Assembly: GCF_042653765.1 (NCBI RefSeq)
Contig: NZ_JBHSEZ010000006.1
Location: 62,001 to 126,000 of the forward strand
Source: Castellaniella denitrificans
Lineage (GTDB): Bacteria > Pseudomonadota > Gammaproteobacteria > Burkholderiales > Burkholderiaceae_B
DNA length: 64,000 nucleotides
Direction of reading: 5' to 3'
In this document: one piece after another, positions 8,444 through 16,971 of the stretch
Layout of the letters: each line of letters starts with the position of its first letter
Position numbering within the stretch: position 1 is the stretch's first letter
The notes under the pieces: generated by a model
Seen by the model: only the letters and a program-made list of their open reading frames with translations
Told to the model about the DNA's origin: nothing
The model's database searches: none
Made by a program: the position numbers and the translations under genes

Positions 8444-9205
8444 ATGTCTTCCTCATTCCTGGACAAGGCCTTCGCGAGCTTTCCCGCGTTCCGCCACGCC
8501 GACCCCGACGGCCTGAACGCTTTGGCGGCCAGCGCCCGGCGCACGGTGCTGTCGGCCCGCCAGCACCTGTTCCACCTGGGCGAACCAGCCGACCATTTCT
8601 ACTGGATCGAGACCGGCAGCGTCACCCTGTACCTGCCCAGCTACAACGGCGACGAGCGCGTCTTCCAGGTCCTGGAGGACGGCTGCCTGGTGGCCGCCAC
8701 CGTGATGTTCTCGGACGACCGGCGCTACCCCGTGTCGGCCCAGGCCAACGCGCGCACCGTGCTGCACCGCCTGGACGGCGCGCCGCTGATCGGCATGGCG
8801 CAACGGTCGCCGGAATTCTCCTGCACGCTGCTGCGCATCGTGGCCGGCCAGATGACGCAGGCGATCGGCCGCATCGACCTGCTGACCATCGCCAATTCGA
8901 TGCAGCGCCTCGTCACCTACCTGGTGAATTTGTCCGTCGAACAGGGCAGCGCCTGGCTGACCCTGCCGGCCCATCATCGCGTGCTGGCGCGGCAGTTGAA
9001 CATGACGCCGGAAAACCTGTCGCGCATGCTGGGCGCCTTCCGCCGCGACGGCCTGATCGGCGGGCGCAACCGCGAACTGGTGCTGCTCGACGTGGATGCC
9101 CTGTGCAAGCAGGCCCGGCTGCCGCCGCCCGATCCGAAACGGCGCGTCCCGCCTTCCACGTCCCCGCAGGACGAGGCCCTGTTCAGCTGCTGCACGCTGC
9201 ACTGA
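8444..9205 (+). CDS. CRP/FNR-family transcriptional regulator
   Basis: 253 residues from the ATG at 8444 (MSSSFLDKAF); an in-frame ATG at 8402 would add 14 residues but falls beside the Fur-like box. The N-terminal cyclic-nucleotide-type beta-roll contains LFHLGEPADHFYWIETGSVTLY and VFQVLEDGCLVAATVMF. A dimer helix and a winged HTH follow: HHRVLARQLNMTPENLSRMLGAFRRDGLI. The protein ends FSCCTLH, and further Cys sit in DGCL and EFSC; there is no N-terminal FNR-type four-Cys cluster. It resembles the DNR/NnrR group that senses NO through heme, and it faces an operon ending in nnrS, which fits control of nitrosative response. The sensor ligand is inference. Confidence 0.85.
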   Translation: MSSSFLDKAFASFPAFRHADPDGLNALAASARRTVLSARQHLFHLGEPADHFYWIETGSVTLYLPSYNGDERVFQVLEDGCLVAATVMFSDDRRYPVSAQANARTVLHRLDGAPLIGMAQRSPEFSCTLLRIVAGQMTQAIGRIDLLTIANSMQRLVTYLVNLSVEQGSAWLTLPAHHRVLARQLNMTPENLSRMLGAFRRDGLIGGRNRELVLLDVDALCKQARLPPPDPKRRVPPSTSPQDEALFSCCTLH

Positions 9206-9221
9206 AGACCGCGAGGCCCCC

Positions 9222-10520
9222 TCAGCAACCCGATTCCGGTCCCGAGAACGGACTGGGCGCCTTGCCGACGGGCTCGGCGCAGCCCGTGCGGCCGTCGGCG
9301 CGCGGTCCGACCAGCACCGGCCAGGCGTGCCACAGGTAGGCGGCATAGGCCCCCGCCCAGACCGCGCCCGACGCCAGGATCAGCGTGCCATACCACGGCG
9401 CCAGCGCCGGCAGACCGGCGGCGGCGCGCGCCAGGGCGGCGACCCCCAGGGCGCCGGCCGCCGCCAGCAGCCAGGGCCTGCGGTCCAGCCACAGCCCCGA
9501 ATGGATGCGTCCCGCCAGGCTCATGATGGTGAAGACCGACAGGCCCATCGCCCCCGCCGTCAGCAGGTGGCGGCCCGCCGACGCGGACCACAGGTCCAGC
9601 AGCCAGGCCAGGCCCATGGCTCCGTAGCCCAGGGCGATGAGCCAGAAACAGGCATACAGCATCAGCGCCCAGCGCGTGAACAGTGGCCGCCCGACGTGCC
9701 AGTCGTTCAGCACGTTGAGCACCGCCGCGCAGGCGGCCAGCGCCGTCCAGCCGGCCACGGGGCCGCCGCCCAGGCCCGCCTGCGCCGCGCCGCACAGCCC
9801 GATGGCGAAGACCGCCAGGTAGCGGCGCGGCGGGCGGGCCAGGTATTCGTCCGACGGCGGCGGCGCGCCCGGACGGCCGGCCTCGATGTAGCCGTTGAGC
9901 ACGCTCATGGACACCCGGCTGCCCGCCAGCAGGATCAGGATCATCGTCAGATCGATGGCGCCGTGGATCCAGGGCAGCCCGTCGCCGCCGGCGAACAGCG
10001 CGGCGAAGAACCCGGCCTGCGCCAGCAGCAGGCCGCCCAGCGTCCAGGCGAAGCCCAGGTGCGCGCGGCGCGGGTCGCGCCACAGCGCCGGGGCCAGATA
10101 GCCCAGCAGCAGCGCCGTGAACAGCAGGTTGGGCGCCGCCGCCAGGACGACGGCCGCGCCTGGCGGCAGCCACTGGCCCAGCGCATAGGCCGCGCGGGCC
10201 GCCAGCCACAGGACCGCCAGCGCCGCCAGCGGACGCGCGGCGATGGGCGCGGAACCGGTGAATTCGGGAATCGCCGTCAGCAGGAAACCCGCCGCGGCCG
10301 CCAGGCCGAAGCCGAACACCAGTTCGTGCGCGTGCCACGACAGCACGCCGCCCGGCGGCGCCCAGGCCGACGGACCCGCGCCGCCCAGGATCAGCAGCCA
10401 GACACCCAGGAAACCGGCGGCGCTCGCGGCCGTCAGCACGAAGAACGGCCGGAAGCCGCAGAACCACAGCGGATGGTCGGTCCACGACGCATCCCGGCCG
10501 GTCATGCTCCGGCGGCTCAT
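9222..10520 (-). CDS. nnrS: NnrS family heme-copper membrane protein
   Basis: 432 residues with about 12 membrane segments. NnrS proteins carry heme and copper and relieve nitric-oxide stress; the gene is often controlled by NO-sensing CRP/FNR regulators. Diagnostic features are PLWFCGFRPFFVL near the start, WHAHELVFGFGLAAAAGFLLTAIPEFTG around residue 62, GSRVSMSVLNGYIEAGRP in the middle and HLLTAGAMGLSVFTIMSLAGRIHSG late. Conserved His/Glu in WHAHE are candidate ligands. The ATG at 10520 overlaps the stop of the ABC ATPase gene (ATGA), so translation is coupled. It is the last gene of a four-gene unit with a Fur-like box in front, and its 3' end faces the CRP/FNR gene 16 bases away. Confidence 0.9.
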   Translation of the reverse strand: MSRRSMTGRDASWTDHPLWFCGFRPFFVLTAASAAGFLGVWLLILGGAGPSAWAPPGGVLSWHAHELVFGFGLAAAAGFLLTAIPEFTGSAPIAARPLAALAVLWLAARAAYALGQWLPPGAAVVLAAAPNLLFTALLLGYLAPALWRDPRRAHLGFAWTLGGLLLAQAGFFAALFAGGDGLPWIHGAIDLTMILILLAGSRVSMSVLNGYIEAGRPGAPPPSDEYLARPPRRYLAVFAIGLCGAAQAGLGGGPVAGWTALAACAAVLNVLNDWHVGRPLFTRWALMLYACFWLIALGYGAMGLAWLLDLWSASAGRHLLTAGAMGLSVFTIMSLAGRIHSGLWLDRRPWLLAAAGALGVAALARAAAGLPALAPWYGTLILASGAVWAGAYAAYLWHAWPVLVGPRADGRTGCAEPVGKAPSPFSGPESGC

Positions 10521-11269
10521 GTCCCGGCCTCCGGAACCGGCGCCAGCCCGAAACATTCGCGCACCGGCGGCATGCCCATCAGTTCGGCCGTGGTCCGGTG
10601 GATCCAGGCCTCGTCGCGCGCGGCCTGGGGCCGCTCCACGGCGAATTCGTGCAGCACGCGCCCCGGGCCACTGGCCATCACGGCGATGCGGTCGGCCAGC
10701 CGCACGGCTTCCATCAGGTCGTGGGTGATCATCAGGACCGCGCTGCCGCCGCGCTCCACCTGCCCGCGCAGCAGCGCGTAGAGCTCCAATTTCAGGCCCA
10801 CGTCCAGCGCGGCGAAAGGCTCGTCGAGCAGCAGCAGTTCGGGCGCCACCGCCAGCGCGCGGCCCAGCGCCACGCGGCTCTGCATGCCGCCGGACAGTTC
10901 GTGGGGATACTTGCGCCCATCCTCGGCGGCCAGGCCCATGCGGGCCGCCCATTCCAGGGCGCGGCGGCGGCGCGCCTCCGCCGGCACGCGCAGGGCCTTC
11001 ATTCCCAGGGCGATGTTGTCCACGGCATTCTTCCAGGGCATCAGCCGGGGCTGCTGGAACACGCAGCCGATCCCCCGGAACGTCGATCGCACGCGGCCTT
11101 CGGACGGCTCGAGCAGGCCGGCGACGACGTGCAGCAGCGTGCTCTTGCCGCATCCCGAGGGGCCGACCAGCGCCAGGGTCTCGCCCGCCCGCAGGTCCAG
11201 GTCCACGCCCGACAGCACGGAGGTCAGGCCGTAGCGGTGGCCCAGGCGGCGGATCGTCAGCGCGGTCAT
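10517..11269 (-). CDS. ABC importer ATPase, nitrate/sulfonate/taurine type
   Basis: 250 residues. Walker A GPSGCGKST (about residue 36), Q-loop FQQPRLMPW, signature LSGGMQSR, Walker B LLLLDEPFAALD and the switch His in MITHDLMEA are intact. The short single-domain form and the sequence LMPWKNAVDNIALGM place it in the SsuB/TauB/NrtD group. It powers the permease encoded 61 bases upstream and overlaps nnrS downstream by four bases. Confidence 0.92.
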   Translation of the reverse strand: MTALTIRRLGHRYGLTSVLSGVDLDLRAGETLALVGPSGCGKSTLLHVVAGLLEPSEGRVRSTFRGIGCVFQQPRLMPWKNAVDNIALGMKALRVPAEARRRRALEWAARMGLAAEDGRKYPHELSGGMQSRVALGRALAVAPELLLLDEPFAALDVGLKLELYALLRGQVERGGSAVLMITHDLMEAVRLADRIAVMASGPGRVLHEFAVERPQAARDEAWIHRTTAELMGMPPVRECFGLAPVPEAGT

Positions 11270-11330
11270 GGCGCCGTCCCGCCGCGCGCGGCGCGCACGG
11301 GGATGCGCGATCGGAAACGGCCCGGCATGT

Positions 11331-12197
11331 TCATGACGCGTCCGCCGCGCGCCAGCGCTCGATGGTGCGCTTGAGCGGCTCCAGCAGCAGGTATTCGATG
11401 CCCAGCAGCAGCCCCAGCACCGCCACGATCCAGCCCATCGAGCCGGCCATGTCCAGTTGCGCGCGCGACACCGCCAGCGCGGCGCCCGCGCCGTCCGAGG
11501 CCGCCAGCAGTTCGGCCATCACCACGACCTTCCAGGAAATCCCCAGGGCCGTGATCCAGGCCGGCAGCAGGTACGACACCACGTGCGGCAGGTGCACGTC
11601 GAGCAGCGTCGTCCACCAGGACAGCCGGTAGACCCGCGCCACGTCGGTGAGCTGGCCGTCCAGCGTGCGCGCGCCCTGCATCGCGCCGGCGAAGACGATC
11701 GGGAAACAGGCCACGGCCACCGTGAACACCGGCGTGGCGTCGCCCATGCCGAACCACAGCATGGCCAGCACCAGCCAGGCGATCGGCGGCATGCCCAGCA
11801 GCAGGGTCACCAGCGGACGGGACACCAGCGCCGCCGTCAGGGAACGTCCCGCCAGCATGCCGAGCACGCTGCCCGCGAGCACCGCCGCGCCCAGGCCCGT
11901 CAGCGTGCGGCGGGCGGAAATCCACAGTTCCGGCGCGGCCAGGCCCGAGGCCAGCAGGCCGCCCAGCCGCTCGAACGTGGCCAGCGGCCCGGGCAGGATC
12001 AGCGGCCCGTAGTATTGCCCGCCCCATTCCCACAACGCGCAGAACAGCAGCAGGCTGGCCACCGCGCCCCAGCCGCTCCACAGGTAGGCCAGGACCGCGC
12101 CCGCGCCCTCGGCCAGGCGCCGAGGCGCGGTGGCCAGCCATCCGGCGGGCGCGTCCGGGCCGCGCGTCGGGTCCAGCGCATCAGGCATAGAACTCAT
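11331..12197 (-). CDS. ABC importer permease, nitrate/sulfonate/taurine type
   Basis: 288 residues from ATG 12197; ATG 12188 is an alternative. About six membrane segments. The inner-membrane coupling motif is LDGQLTDVARVYRLSWWTTLLDVHLPHVVSYLLPAWITALGISWK, the usual EAA loop of SsuC/TauC. It overlaps the end of the substrate-binding gene. Substrate unknown; see the binding protein. Confidence 0.9.
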   Translation of the reverse strand: MSSMPDALDPTRGPDAPAGWLATAPRRLAEGAGAVLAYLWSGWGAVASLLLFCALWEWGGQYYGPLILPGPLATFERLGGLLASGLAAPELWISARRTLTGLGAAVLAGSVLGMLAGRSLTAALVSRPLVTLLLGMPPIAWLVLAMLWFGMGDATPVFTVAVACFPIVFAGAMQGARTLDGQLTDVARVYRLSWWTTLLDVHLPHVVSYLLPAWITALGISWKVVVMAELLAASDGAGAALAVSRAQLDMAGSMGWIVAVLGLLLGIEYLLLEPLKRTIERWRAADAS

Positions 12198-13254
12198 CGT
12201 CCGGCAGCCGCCCGCCGACCAGCGCGGGCTGCCCGTCCAGCAGGCGGTGGAAGAAATATTCCAGTTCCGGCCGGGCCTCGCGCGCGTCCACCGCATGTTC
12301 GCGCGCCTGCGCGATCGAGTCGGCGACCGCGTCGGGCGTCAGCATGGGAATGTGCCGCGACACGAGCTCGCCGCATTCCCGGGGATGCGCCAGGCACCAG
12401 GCCAGCGAATCGGCATGGGCCCGCCGCACCCGGTCGGCCAGCCGCGCATCCGCGTGCAGCAGCCCGACGGCCGCGATGCCGGCCTGCGGGATGCGTGGCT
12501 CGCGGTCCAGGATCCGGCCCCAGGCCTGCGACAGGTCCACGCCGCGATACAGCGAGGGGGCCACGATCGACACCGGGAAGGACTCGCTCTTGCGCAGCAC
12601 CATGGACACGGCAGGCTCCGGCAGCAGGGCATGGTCCGCCCGCCGGGTCAGCAGCAACTGGATGGCGTCGAAGGGCGTAGGCACGTAGCGCAGCGAGAAA
12701 TCCCGCCGCGGATCCAGCCCCAGACGGTCCGCCAGCAAGCCGAACAGGATGTCGGGCATGTCGGACCGGAACGGCATGGCGATTTCCTGGCCCCGGAAGT
12801 CTTCCAGCGCACGGCGCGACGCGTCGCGCGTCACCAGCCATAGCATCCCCCAGGTGGAGACGTTGAGCAGCCGCAGCGGCACGCCCTGGTTGTACAGGTT
12901 GGCCGCCACATTCGACGGCATCGCCATGAAATCCGCGCCACCGCGCACCGCCCAGGCGCGCAGCTGGTCCGGGTTCTGCCATAACTGGAACCGCGTCCCC
13001 GGCGCCACGTCGTCCAGGGCGCCGGAATCCGCCATGTGGACCAGGGGATAGGACACCGTGGCCGGCGGCCCCGACAGGACCAGGGGCCGTTCACCCTGCG
13101 CGGCGGACGCATCGGACGCCTGTGCGCGCGCAGGCGCGGCCGACAGCAGCCCCAGCGCGGGCGCCAGGCCCAGCAGGGCGCGGCGCCGGGCGCCGCGGGC
13201 GGACAGGCCGCCGGAAGAAGGCGGGACGGAAAACGGAAGGAGTCGGGAAGCCAT
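12181..13254 (-). CDS. ABC substrate-binding protein (SsuA/NrtA/THI5-like) with Tat-like leader
   Basis: 357 residues from ATG 13254 (a TTG six bases earlier is also in frame). The leader holds ARRRALLGLAPALGLL and ends ARAQA; the arginine-rich stretch looks like a Tat signal without a perfect twin-Arg motif. The body is a periplasmic-binding type-2 fold: ADFMAMPSNVAANLYNQGVPLRLLNVSTWGMLWLVT and YVPTPFDAIQLLLTRRADHALLPEPAVSM. This group carries nitrate, sulfonates, taurine or thiamine precursors, and sequence alone does not tell which. Being co-transcribed with nnrS and behind a Fur-like box, it may bring in something tied to iron or nitrogen-oxide metabolism. Confidence 0.85.
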   Translation of the reverse strand: MASRLLPFSVPPSSGGLSARGARRRALLGLAPALGLLSAAPARAQASDASAAQGERPLVLSGPPATVSYPLVHMADSGALDDVAPGTRFQLWQNPDQLRAWAVRGGADFMAMPSNVAANLYNQGVPLRLLNVSTWGMLWLVTRDASRRALEDFRGQEIAMPFRSDMPDILFGLLADRLGLDPRRDFSLRYVPTPFDAIQLLLTRRADHALLPEPAVSMVLRKSESFPVSIVAPSLYRGVDLSQAWGRILDREPRIPQAGIAAVGLLHADARLADRVRRAHADSLAWCLAHPRECGELVSRHIPMLTPDAVADSIAQAREHAVDAREARPELEYFFHRLLDGQPALVGGRLPDDEFYA

Positions 13255-13311
13255 GCGCAACAGCCTGAACGGATCCCCCGGATTGTCGGCAGGAAACCCC
13301 CTAAACGCAAA

Positions 13312-13323
13312 TGATAATTATCA
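13312..13323. promoter_or_regulatory. Fur-box-like palindrome before ABC-nnrS operon
   Basis: TGATAATTATCA is a perfect 12-bp palindrome, identical to the core before the TonB receptor. It lies 57 bp ahead of the substrate-binding gene start on the minus strand, and about 200 bp before the symporter on the plus strand. Control of the ABC-nnrS unit is more likely on distance. Confidence 0.65.
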
Positions 13324-13420
13324 AGCCCAGGTCCGATTCCGCCAGCCCGGCGTGCCGCCCCAGGGACACCCCCCCTTTCCAGACACAAGGGTTTACCCTT
13401 ATCCAAACCTTTTTGCCACC

Positions 13421-13511
13421 TTGACAGGATTTTTTCCTGCTTATCCAGGAATTTCAGGCGTTTCACCTGAAACCACAGTGTTAGCATTCGGGCAATTTCT
13501 GTACCGGAGGG
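13421..13511 (+). promoter_or_regulatory. Promoter-like region and ribosome site for the symporter
   Basis: A TTGACA (13421-13426) suggests a -35 element, with only a weak TTATCC-like -10 after it. Two small inverted repeats, TTCCTG/CAGGAA (about 13434-13451) and TTTCA/TGAAA (about 13460-13472), lie in the leader. GGAGGG at 13506-13511 is a strong ribosome site ten bases before the ATG. Confidence 0.4.
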
Positions 13512-13521
13512 TGTTTTAACC

Positions 13522-14880
13522 ATGGAATTCCTGAACGAACTCGTCAACCAGATCAACGGCCTGGTCTGGGGGCCGCCGATGCTGGTCCTCATCCTGGGGA
13601 CGGGCTTTTTCCTGATGGTGATCCTGAAGCTGATGCCGCTGCGGCGCATCGGCACGGGCTTCGCCATGATCTGGCGCGGCCGCCACCGGGGCGACACCGC
13701 CACCGGCGAGATCAGCCCGTTCGAGGCGCTGATGACCTGCCTGGCCGCCACCGTCGGCACCGGCAACATCGCCGGGGTGGCCACCGCCATCGCCGTCGGC
13801 GGTCCGGGCGCCCTGTTCTGGATGTGGTGCACGGCCCTGGTCGGCATGGCCACCAAGTATTGCGAGGTCGTGCTGGCCGTCCATTTCCGTGAAAAGGACG
13901 ACCGCGGCGAGCACGCCGGCGGCCCCATGTACGCCATCAAGAACGGCCTCGGCCGGAAATGGCTGTGGCTGGGCGTGGCGTTCGCGGTCTTCGGCGGATT
14001 CGCCGGCTTCGGCATCGGCAACATGGTCCAGGTCAACAGCATGGCCCAGGCCCTGGAATCGGCCTTCGCCATCCCGCTGTGGGTGACCGGCGTGGTCACC
14101 ATGGTCCTGATCGGCCTGGTGGTCCTGGGCGGCATCAAGCGCATCGGCGCGGTCGCCGCGTCCCTGGTGCCCTTCATGTGCATCGCCTACGTGCTGGCCG
14201 GCCTGGTCGTGCTGGTCGTCAATGCCGAGCGCATCCCCGAATCCCTGGACCTGATCTTCACGCACGCCTTCTCGCCCATCGCCGCCACCGGCGGCTTCGC
14301 GGGCGCCGCCGTCATGGCCGCCATCCGCTACGGCGTGGCGCGCGGGATCTTCTCCAACGAGGCCGGCCTGGGGTCGGCCGGGATCGCCCAGGCGGCCGGC
14401 ACCACCACCAACGCCGTGCAATCGGGCCTGATCGGCATGATGGGGACCTTCATCGACACCCTCATCATCTGCAGCATCACCGGCCTGGCCATCGTGTGCT
14501 CCGGCGTATGGAGCAGCGGCGCCAGCGGCGCGGCCCTGTCGGCCAGCGCCTTCGAGGTGTCCATGCCGGGCATCGGCGGGGCCATCCTGACCCTGTCGCT
14601 GGTGGTGTTCGCCTTCACCACCATCCTGGGCTGGAGCTACTACGGCGAGAAATGCTGGGAATTCCTGCTGGGCACGAAATCGACCCTGCCCTACCGCATC
14701 GTCTGGGTCCTGGTGATCCCCTTCGGCGCCATCAGCCAGCTGGACTTCGCCTGGCTGCTGGCCGACACGCTGAACGGCCTGATGGCGCTGCCCAACCTGA
14801 TCTCGCTGATCCTGCTCAGCCCGCTGGTGGTGAAGCTGACGCGGGAATACTTCCAGGAGCAGGGCGGCAAGCAGCCCTGA
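13522..14880 (+). CDS. Sodium:alanine/glycine symporter (AGCS family)
   Basis: 452 residues with about 11 membrane segments, a normal AGCS length. Imports alanine or glycine with sodium across the inner membrane. Family signatures: SPFEALMTCLAATVGTGNIAGVATAIAVGGPGALFWMW near residue 72, HAGGPMYAIKNG near 133 and GVARGIFSNEAGLGSAGIAQAA near 272. It has its own promoter-like region and strong ribosome site, and faces the response-regulator-like gene with 8 bases between stops. Some AGCS members also take D-alanine, which would fit the D-Ala-D-Ala operon close by, but that link is speculative. Confidence 0.92.
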   Translation: MEFLNELVNQINGLVWGPPMLVLILGTGFFLMVILKLMPLRRIGTGFAMIWRGRHRGDTATGEISPFEALMTCLAATVGTGNIAGVATAIAVGGPGALFWMWCTALVGMATKYCEVVLAVHFREKDDRGEHAGGPMYAIKNGLGRKWLWLGVAFAVFGGFAGFGIGNMVQVNSMAQALESAFAIPLWVTGVVTMVLIGLVVLGGIKRIGAVAASLVPFMCIAYVLAGLVVLVVNAERIPESLDLIFTHAFSPIAATGGFAGAAVMAAIRYGVARGIFSNEAGLGSAGIAQAAGTTTNAVQSGLIGMMGTFIDTLIICSITGLAIVCSGVWSSGASGAALSASAFEVSMPGIGGAILTLSLVVFAFTTILGWSYYGEKCWEFLLGTKSTLPYRIVWVLVIPFGAISQLDFAWLLADTLNGLMALPNLISLILLSPLVVKLTREYFQEQGGKQP

Positions 14881-14888
14881 ACGGCGCA

Positions 14889-15704
14889 TCATTCCGCGCC
14901 CGAGGCCGGCGTGCGCCGGTAGGGCGAGGGATCGATGTCGTGCTTGCGCATCAAGGCCCAGAACGCGCGGCGGTGCTTCTGGGCCATGCGCGCCGCCAGG
15001 GTGATGTTGCCCGCGTGCCGCCCCAGCGCCGCGCGGATGTAGGCGCGCTCGAACCGGGCGACGACCTGGCATTTGGCGGCGCGGAAGGATTCCCGCGAGG
15101 TGGCCCGCTGCATGGCCACGGCCACCGCGTAGGCTTCCAGCTCGTTGCCGGACCGGTCCAGGATCGTATTGCAGAACGCGATCTCGGACTCGGTGACCGG
15201 GGGTTCCGGCGCGCCGGCCGGCAGGGCGCGCGCATGCGGCGATGCCGGCACGCCTCCCGGCCCCGACAGGCCGGCGCCATAGAGCGGCACGTGTTCGGAG
15301 ATGCAGGCCGGGGCCAGGCGGTTCAGGGCGTGGTCCAGGCGGGCGCGGAGTTCTTCCGGGCAAAAGGGCGGACGCACGAAATCGGCCACCCCCAGCGCCA
15401 TCAGGTCGCGCACCGCCTGGGCCCGCAGGCCCACCGCGTAGACCAGCAGCACGGCCGGCGGGCGGCCCGCCAGGGCGGTCAGCGCCGTGCGCCAGTCGCG
15501 GATCGAGGATTCGTCCACGTACAGCAGCCCGGCGTCGTAGCGGCCCCGCGCCATGGACGGATCGGCCAGCGCATCCGCCGCCGCGCCATGCGGCTGCTGC
15601 GGCGTGTGCAGCACCAGCCGTCCCCCCAGATGCGGGCCGCGCAGGGCACCCGCCCAGTCTTCCCTGCCCGGCGCCAGAATCGCGCAATCCAGTCGTTCCC
15701 GCAT
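14889..15704 (-). CDS. Degenerate response regulator with Fis-type HTH
   Basis: 271 residues. Residues 1-125 have the alternating layout of a receiver domain (YDAGLLYVDESS, PAVLLVYAVG, VADFVRPPF), but the conserved Lys is replaced by Arg, the switch Ser/Thr is missing and the acidic pocket is weak. Phosphorylation by a standard kinase is therefore doubtful. A disordered Pro/Ala linker follows. The C-terminus (about 200-255) is a Fis/NtrC-type HTH: FERAYIRAALGRHAGNITLAARMAQKHRRAFWALMRKHDI. There is no AAA+ domain, so it would not activate sigma-54. No histidine kinase is nearby. Its target is unknown. Confidence 0.7.
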   Translation of the reverse strand: MRERLDCAILAPGREDWAGALRGPHLGGRLVLHTPQQPHGAAADALADPSMARGRYDAGLLYVDESSIRDWRTALTALAGRPPAVLLVYAVGLRAQAVRDLMALGVADFVRPPFCPEELRARLDHALNRLAPACISEHVPLYGAGLSGPGGVPASPHARALPAGAPEPPVTESEIAFCNTILDRSGNELEAYAVAVAMQRATSRESFRAAKCQVVARFERAYIRAALGRHAGNITLAARMAQKHRRAFWALMRKHDIDPSPYRRTPASGAE

Positions 15705-15768
15705 GTCGCCTCTCCCGTTCGTATGGTGACGACAGGATAGGAAAACGCGGGCCGGGCGGACAGTCGCA

Positions 15769-15786
15769 AAACTACGTCGGTAGTTT
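15769..15786. repeat. Perfect 7-bp inverted repeat near response regulator start
   Basis: AAACTAC, a 4-nt spacer GTCG, and GTAGTTT. It lies in the 139-bp gap between the ddpF stop and the start of the response-regulator-like gene. It may be an operator for that gene or a weak hairpin after ddpF. Confidence 0.35.
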
Positions 15787-15843
15787 CCACAGTCCCCGGG
15801 CGATGCAGGGCCATTCCGCCCGGAACGCGGCCAGGGAAACGCG

Positions 15844-16971
15844 CTACCGCTTCCCCGCCACGTGGCAGCGGTACATGTGCAGGGGCGCGTCGGGCCGGGC
15901 CAGCAGCATCTGCGGCCGGTCGCAGCCGGTCGTCGCCCAGGGACAGCGGCCGCGAAAGAAGCAGCCTTGCGGCAGGACGGCGTTGCCGGGCAGTTCGGCC
16001 GGGGCTACCGGGGCGTCCTCGGGCCAGGGACGGTCCAGGCGAGGCACGGCGTCGAGCAGCTCGCGCGTGTAGGGATGGCGCGGGGATTCCAGCACCAGCG
16101 CGGCCGGCCCCTGCTCGACCACCTGGCCCAGGTACATCACCGCCACCCGGTCGCACAGGTGGCGCACGACCGAGACATTGTGCGAAATCAGCACGTAGGT
16201 CAGGCCGTGCGCGCGGCGCAATTCCCGCAGCAGATTCAGGATCTGTGCCTGGACGGAGACGTCCAGCGCGGAGGTCGGCTCGTCGAGCACGATCACGTCC
16301 GGGTCCGTCGCCAGCGCCCGGGCGATGGCGATCCGCTGGCGCTGTCCCCCTGAAAACTCATGCACGTAGCGGTCGAGCTGCTCGGGCCGCAGGCCCACCC
16401 GCAGGGCCAGGGCGTCGGCCCGCGCGCGCAGGGCGGCCTTGTCCATGCGGCCGCGCCGGGCCGCACCATCCCGCCCCTGCGGCCCGGCGGCCGGCGGCAC
16501 TTCCTCGTCCCGCAGCCATGCCGCGGCCGCGCGGCGTCCCGCGGCCACCAGCGGCTCGATGATCACCTTCCAGGCGGGCAGGCGCGGATCCAGCGAGGAC
16601 TGCGGATCCTGGAACACGATCTGGACATCGGCCGGGCGGCCGTCGGCGCGCGGCAGCCGCCGCAGCTCGCCCTCGGTGGGCCGCAGCAGGCCCATCAGCA
16701 CGGCCGCCAGGGTGCTCTTGCCGCAACCGGATTCGCCAACGATCCCGAAGGCCTCGCCGCGCCGCACCTGCAGGCTGACGCCGTTCAAGGCATGGGCATG
16801 GATCACGGCCCGCCCCCGCCAATCGCGGGCGAGCGGGAAGCGCACATGGATCTCGCGGGCGTCGAGCACAGGCGCCCCCGGCACGGTGCCCGGCCCCACC
16901 GCGCCCACCTCCGCGCTCGCGCCAAGCGCCGGGCGGGCTCCGGCCCCGGTCATTCCGACAGTCGGCATCAT
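15844..16971 (-). CDS. ddpF: Dipeptide ABC importer ATPase (DdpF/DppF-like)
   Basis: 375 residues from ATG 16971, which overlaps the upstream ATPase stop (ATGATG). Walker A GESGCGKST, Q-loop IVFQDPQSSLDPR, signature FSGGQRQRIAIARAL, Walker B VIVLDEPTSALDVSVQAQ, switch His ISHN. An inserted Ala/Arg-rich loop (about 165-195) separates Q-loop and signature. The C-terminal oligopeptide motif HPYTRELLDAVP and the four-Cys-like GCFFRGRCPWATTGCDRPQML match the OppF/DppF C-terminal domain. It pairs with DdpD to energise DdpBC. Confidence 0.92.
   Translation of the reverse strand: MMPTVGMTGAGARPALGASAEVGAVGPGTVPGAPVLDAREIHVRFPLARDWRGRAVIHAHALNGVSLQVRRGEAFGIVGESGCGKSTLAAVLMGLLRPTEGELRRLPRADGRPADVQIVFQDPQSSLDPRLPAWKVIIEPLVAAGRRAAAAWLRDEEVPPAAGPQGRDGAARRGRMDKAALRARADALALRVGLRPEQLDRYVHEFSGGQRQRIAIARALATDPDVIVLDEPTSALDVSVQAQILNLLRELRRAHGLTYVLISHNVSVVRHLCDRVAVMYLGQVVEQGPAALVLESPRHPYTRELLDAVPRLDRPWPEDAPVAPAELPGNAVLPQGCFFRGRCPWATTGCDRPQMLLARPDAPLHMYRCHVAGKR

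Noticed and set aside
13516..15687. Long minus-strand frame spanning the symporter and response-regulator genes
   Set aside because: Low-complexity His/Asp/Gln-rich translation, antisense to a clear membrane transporter.
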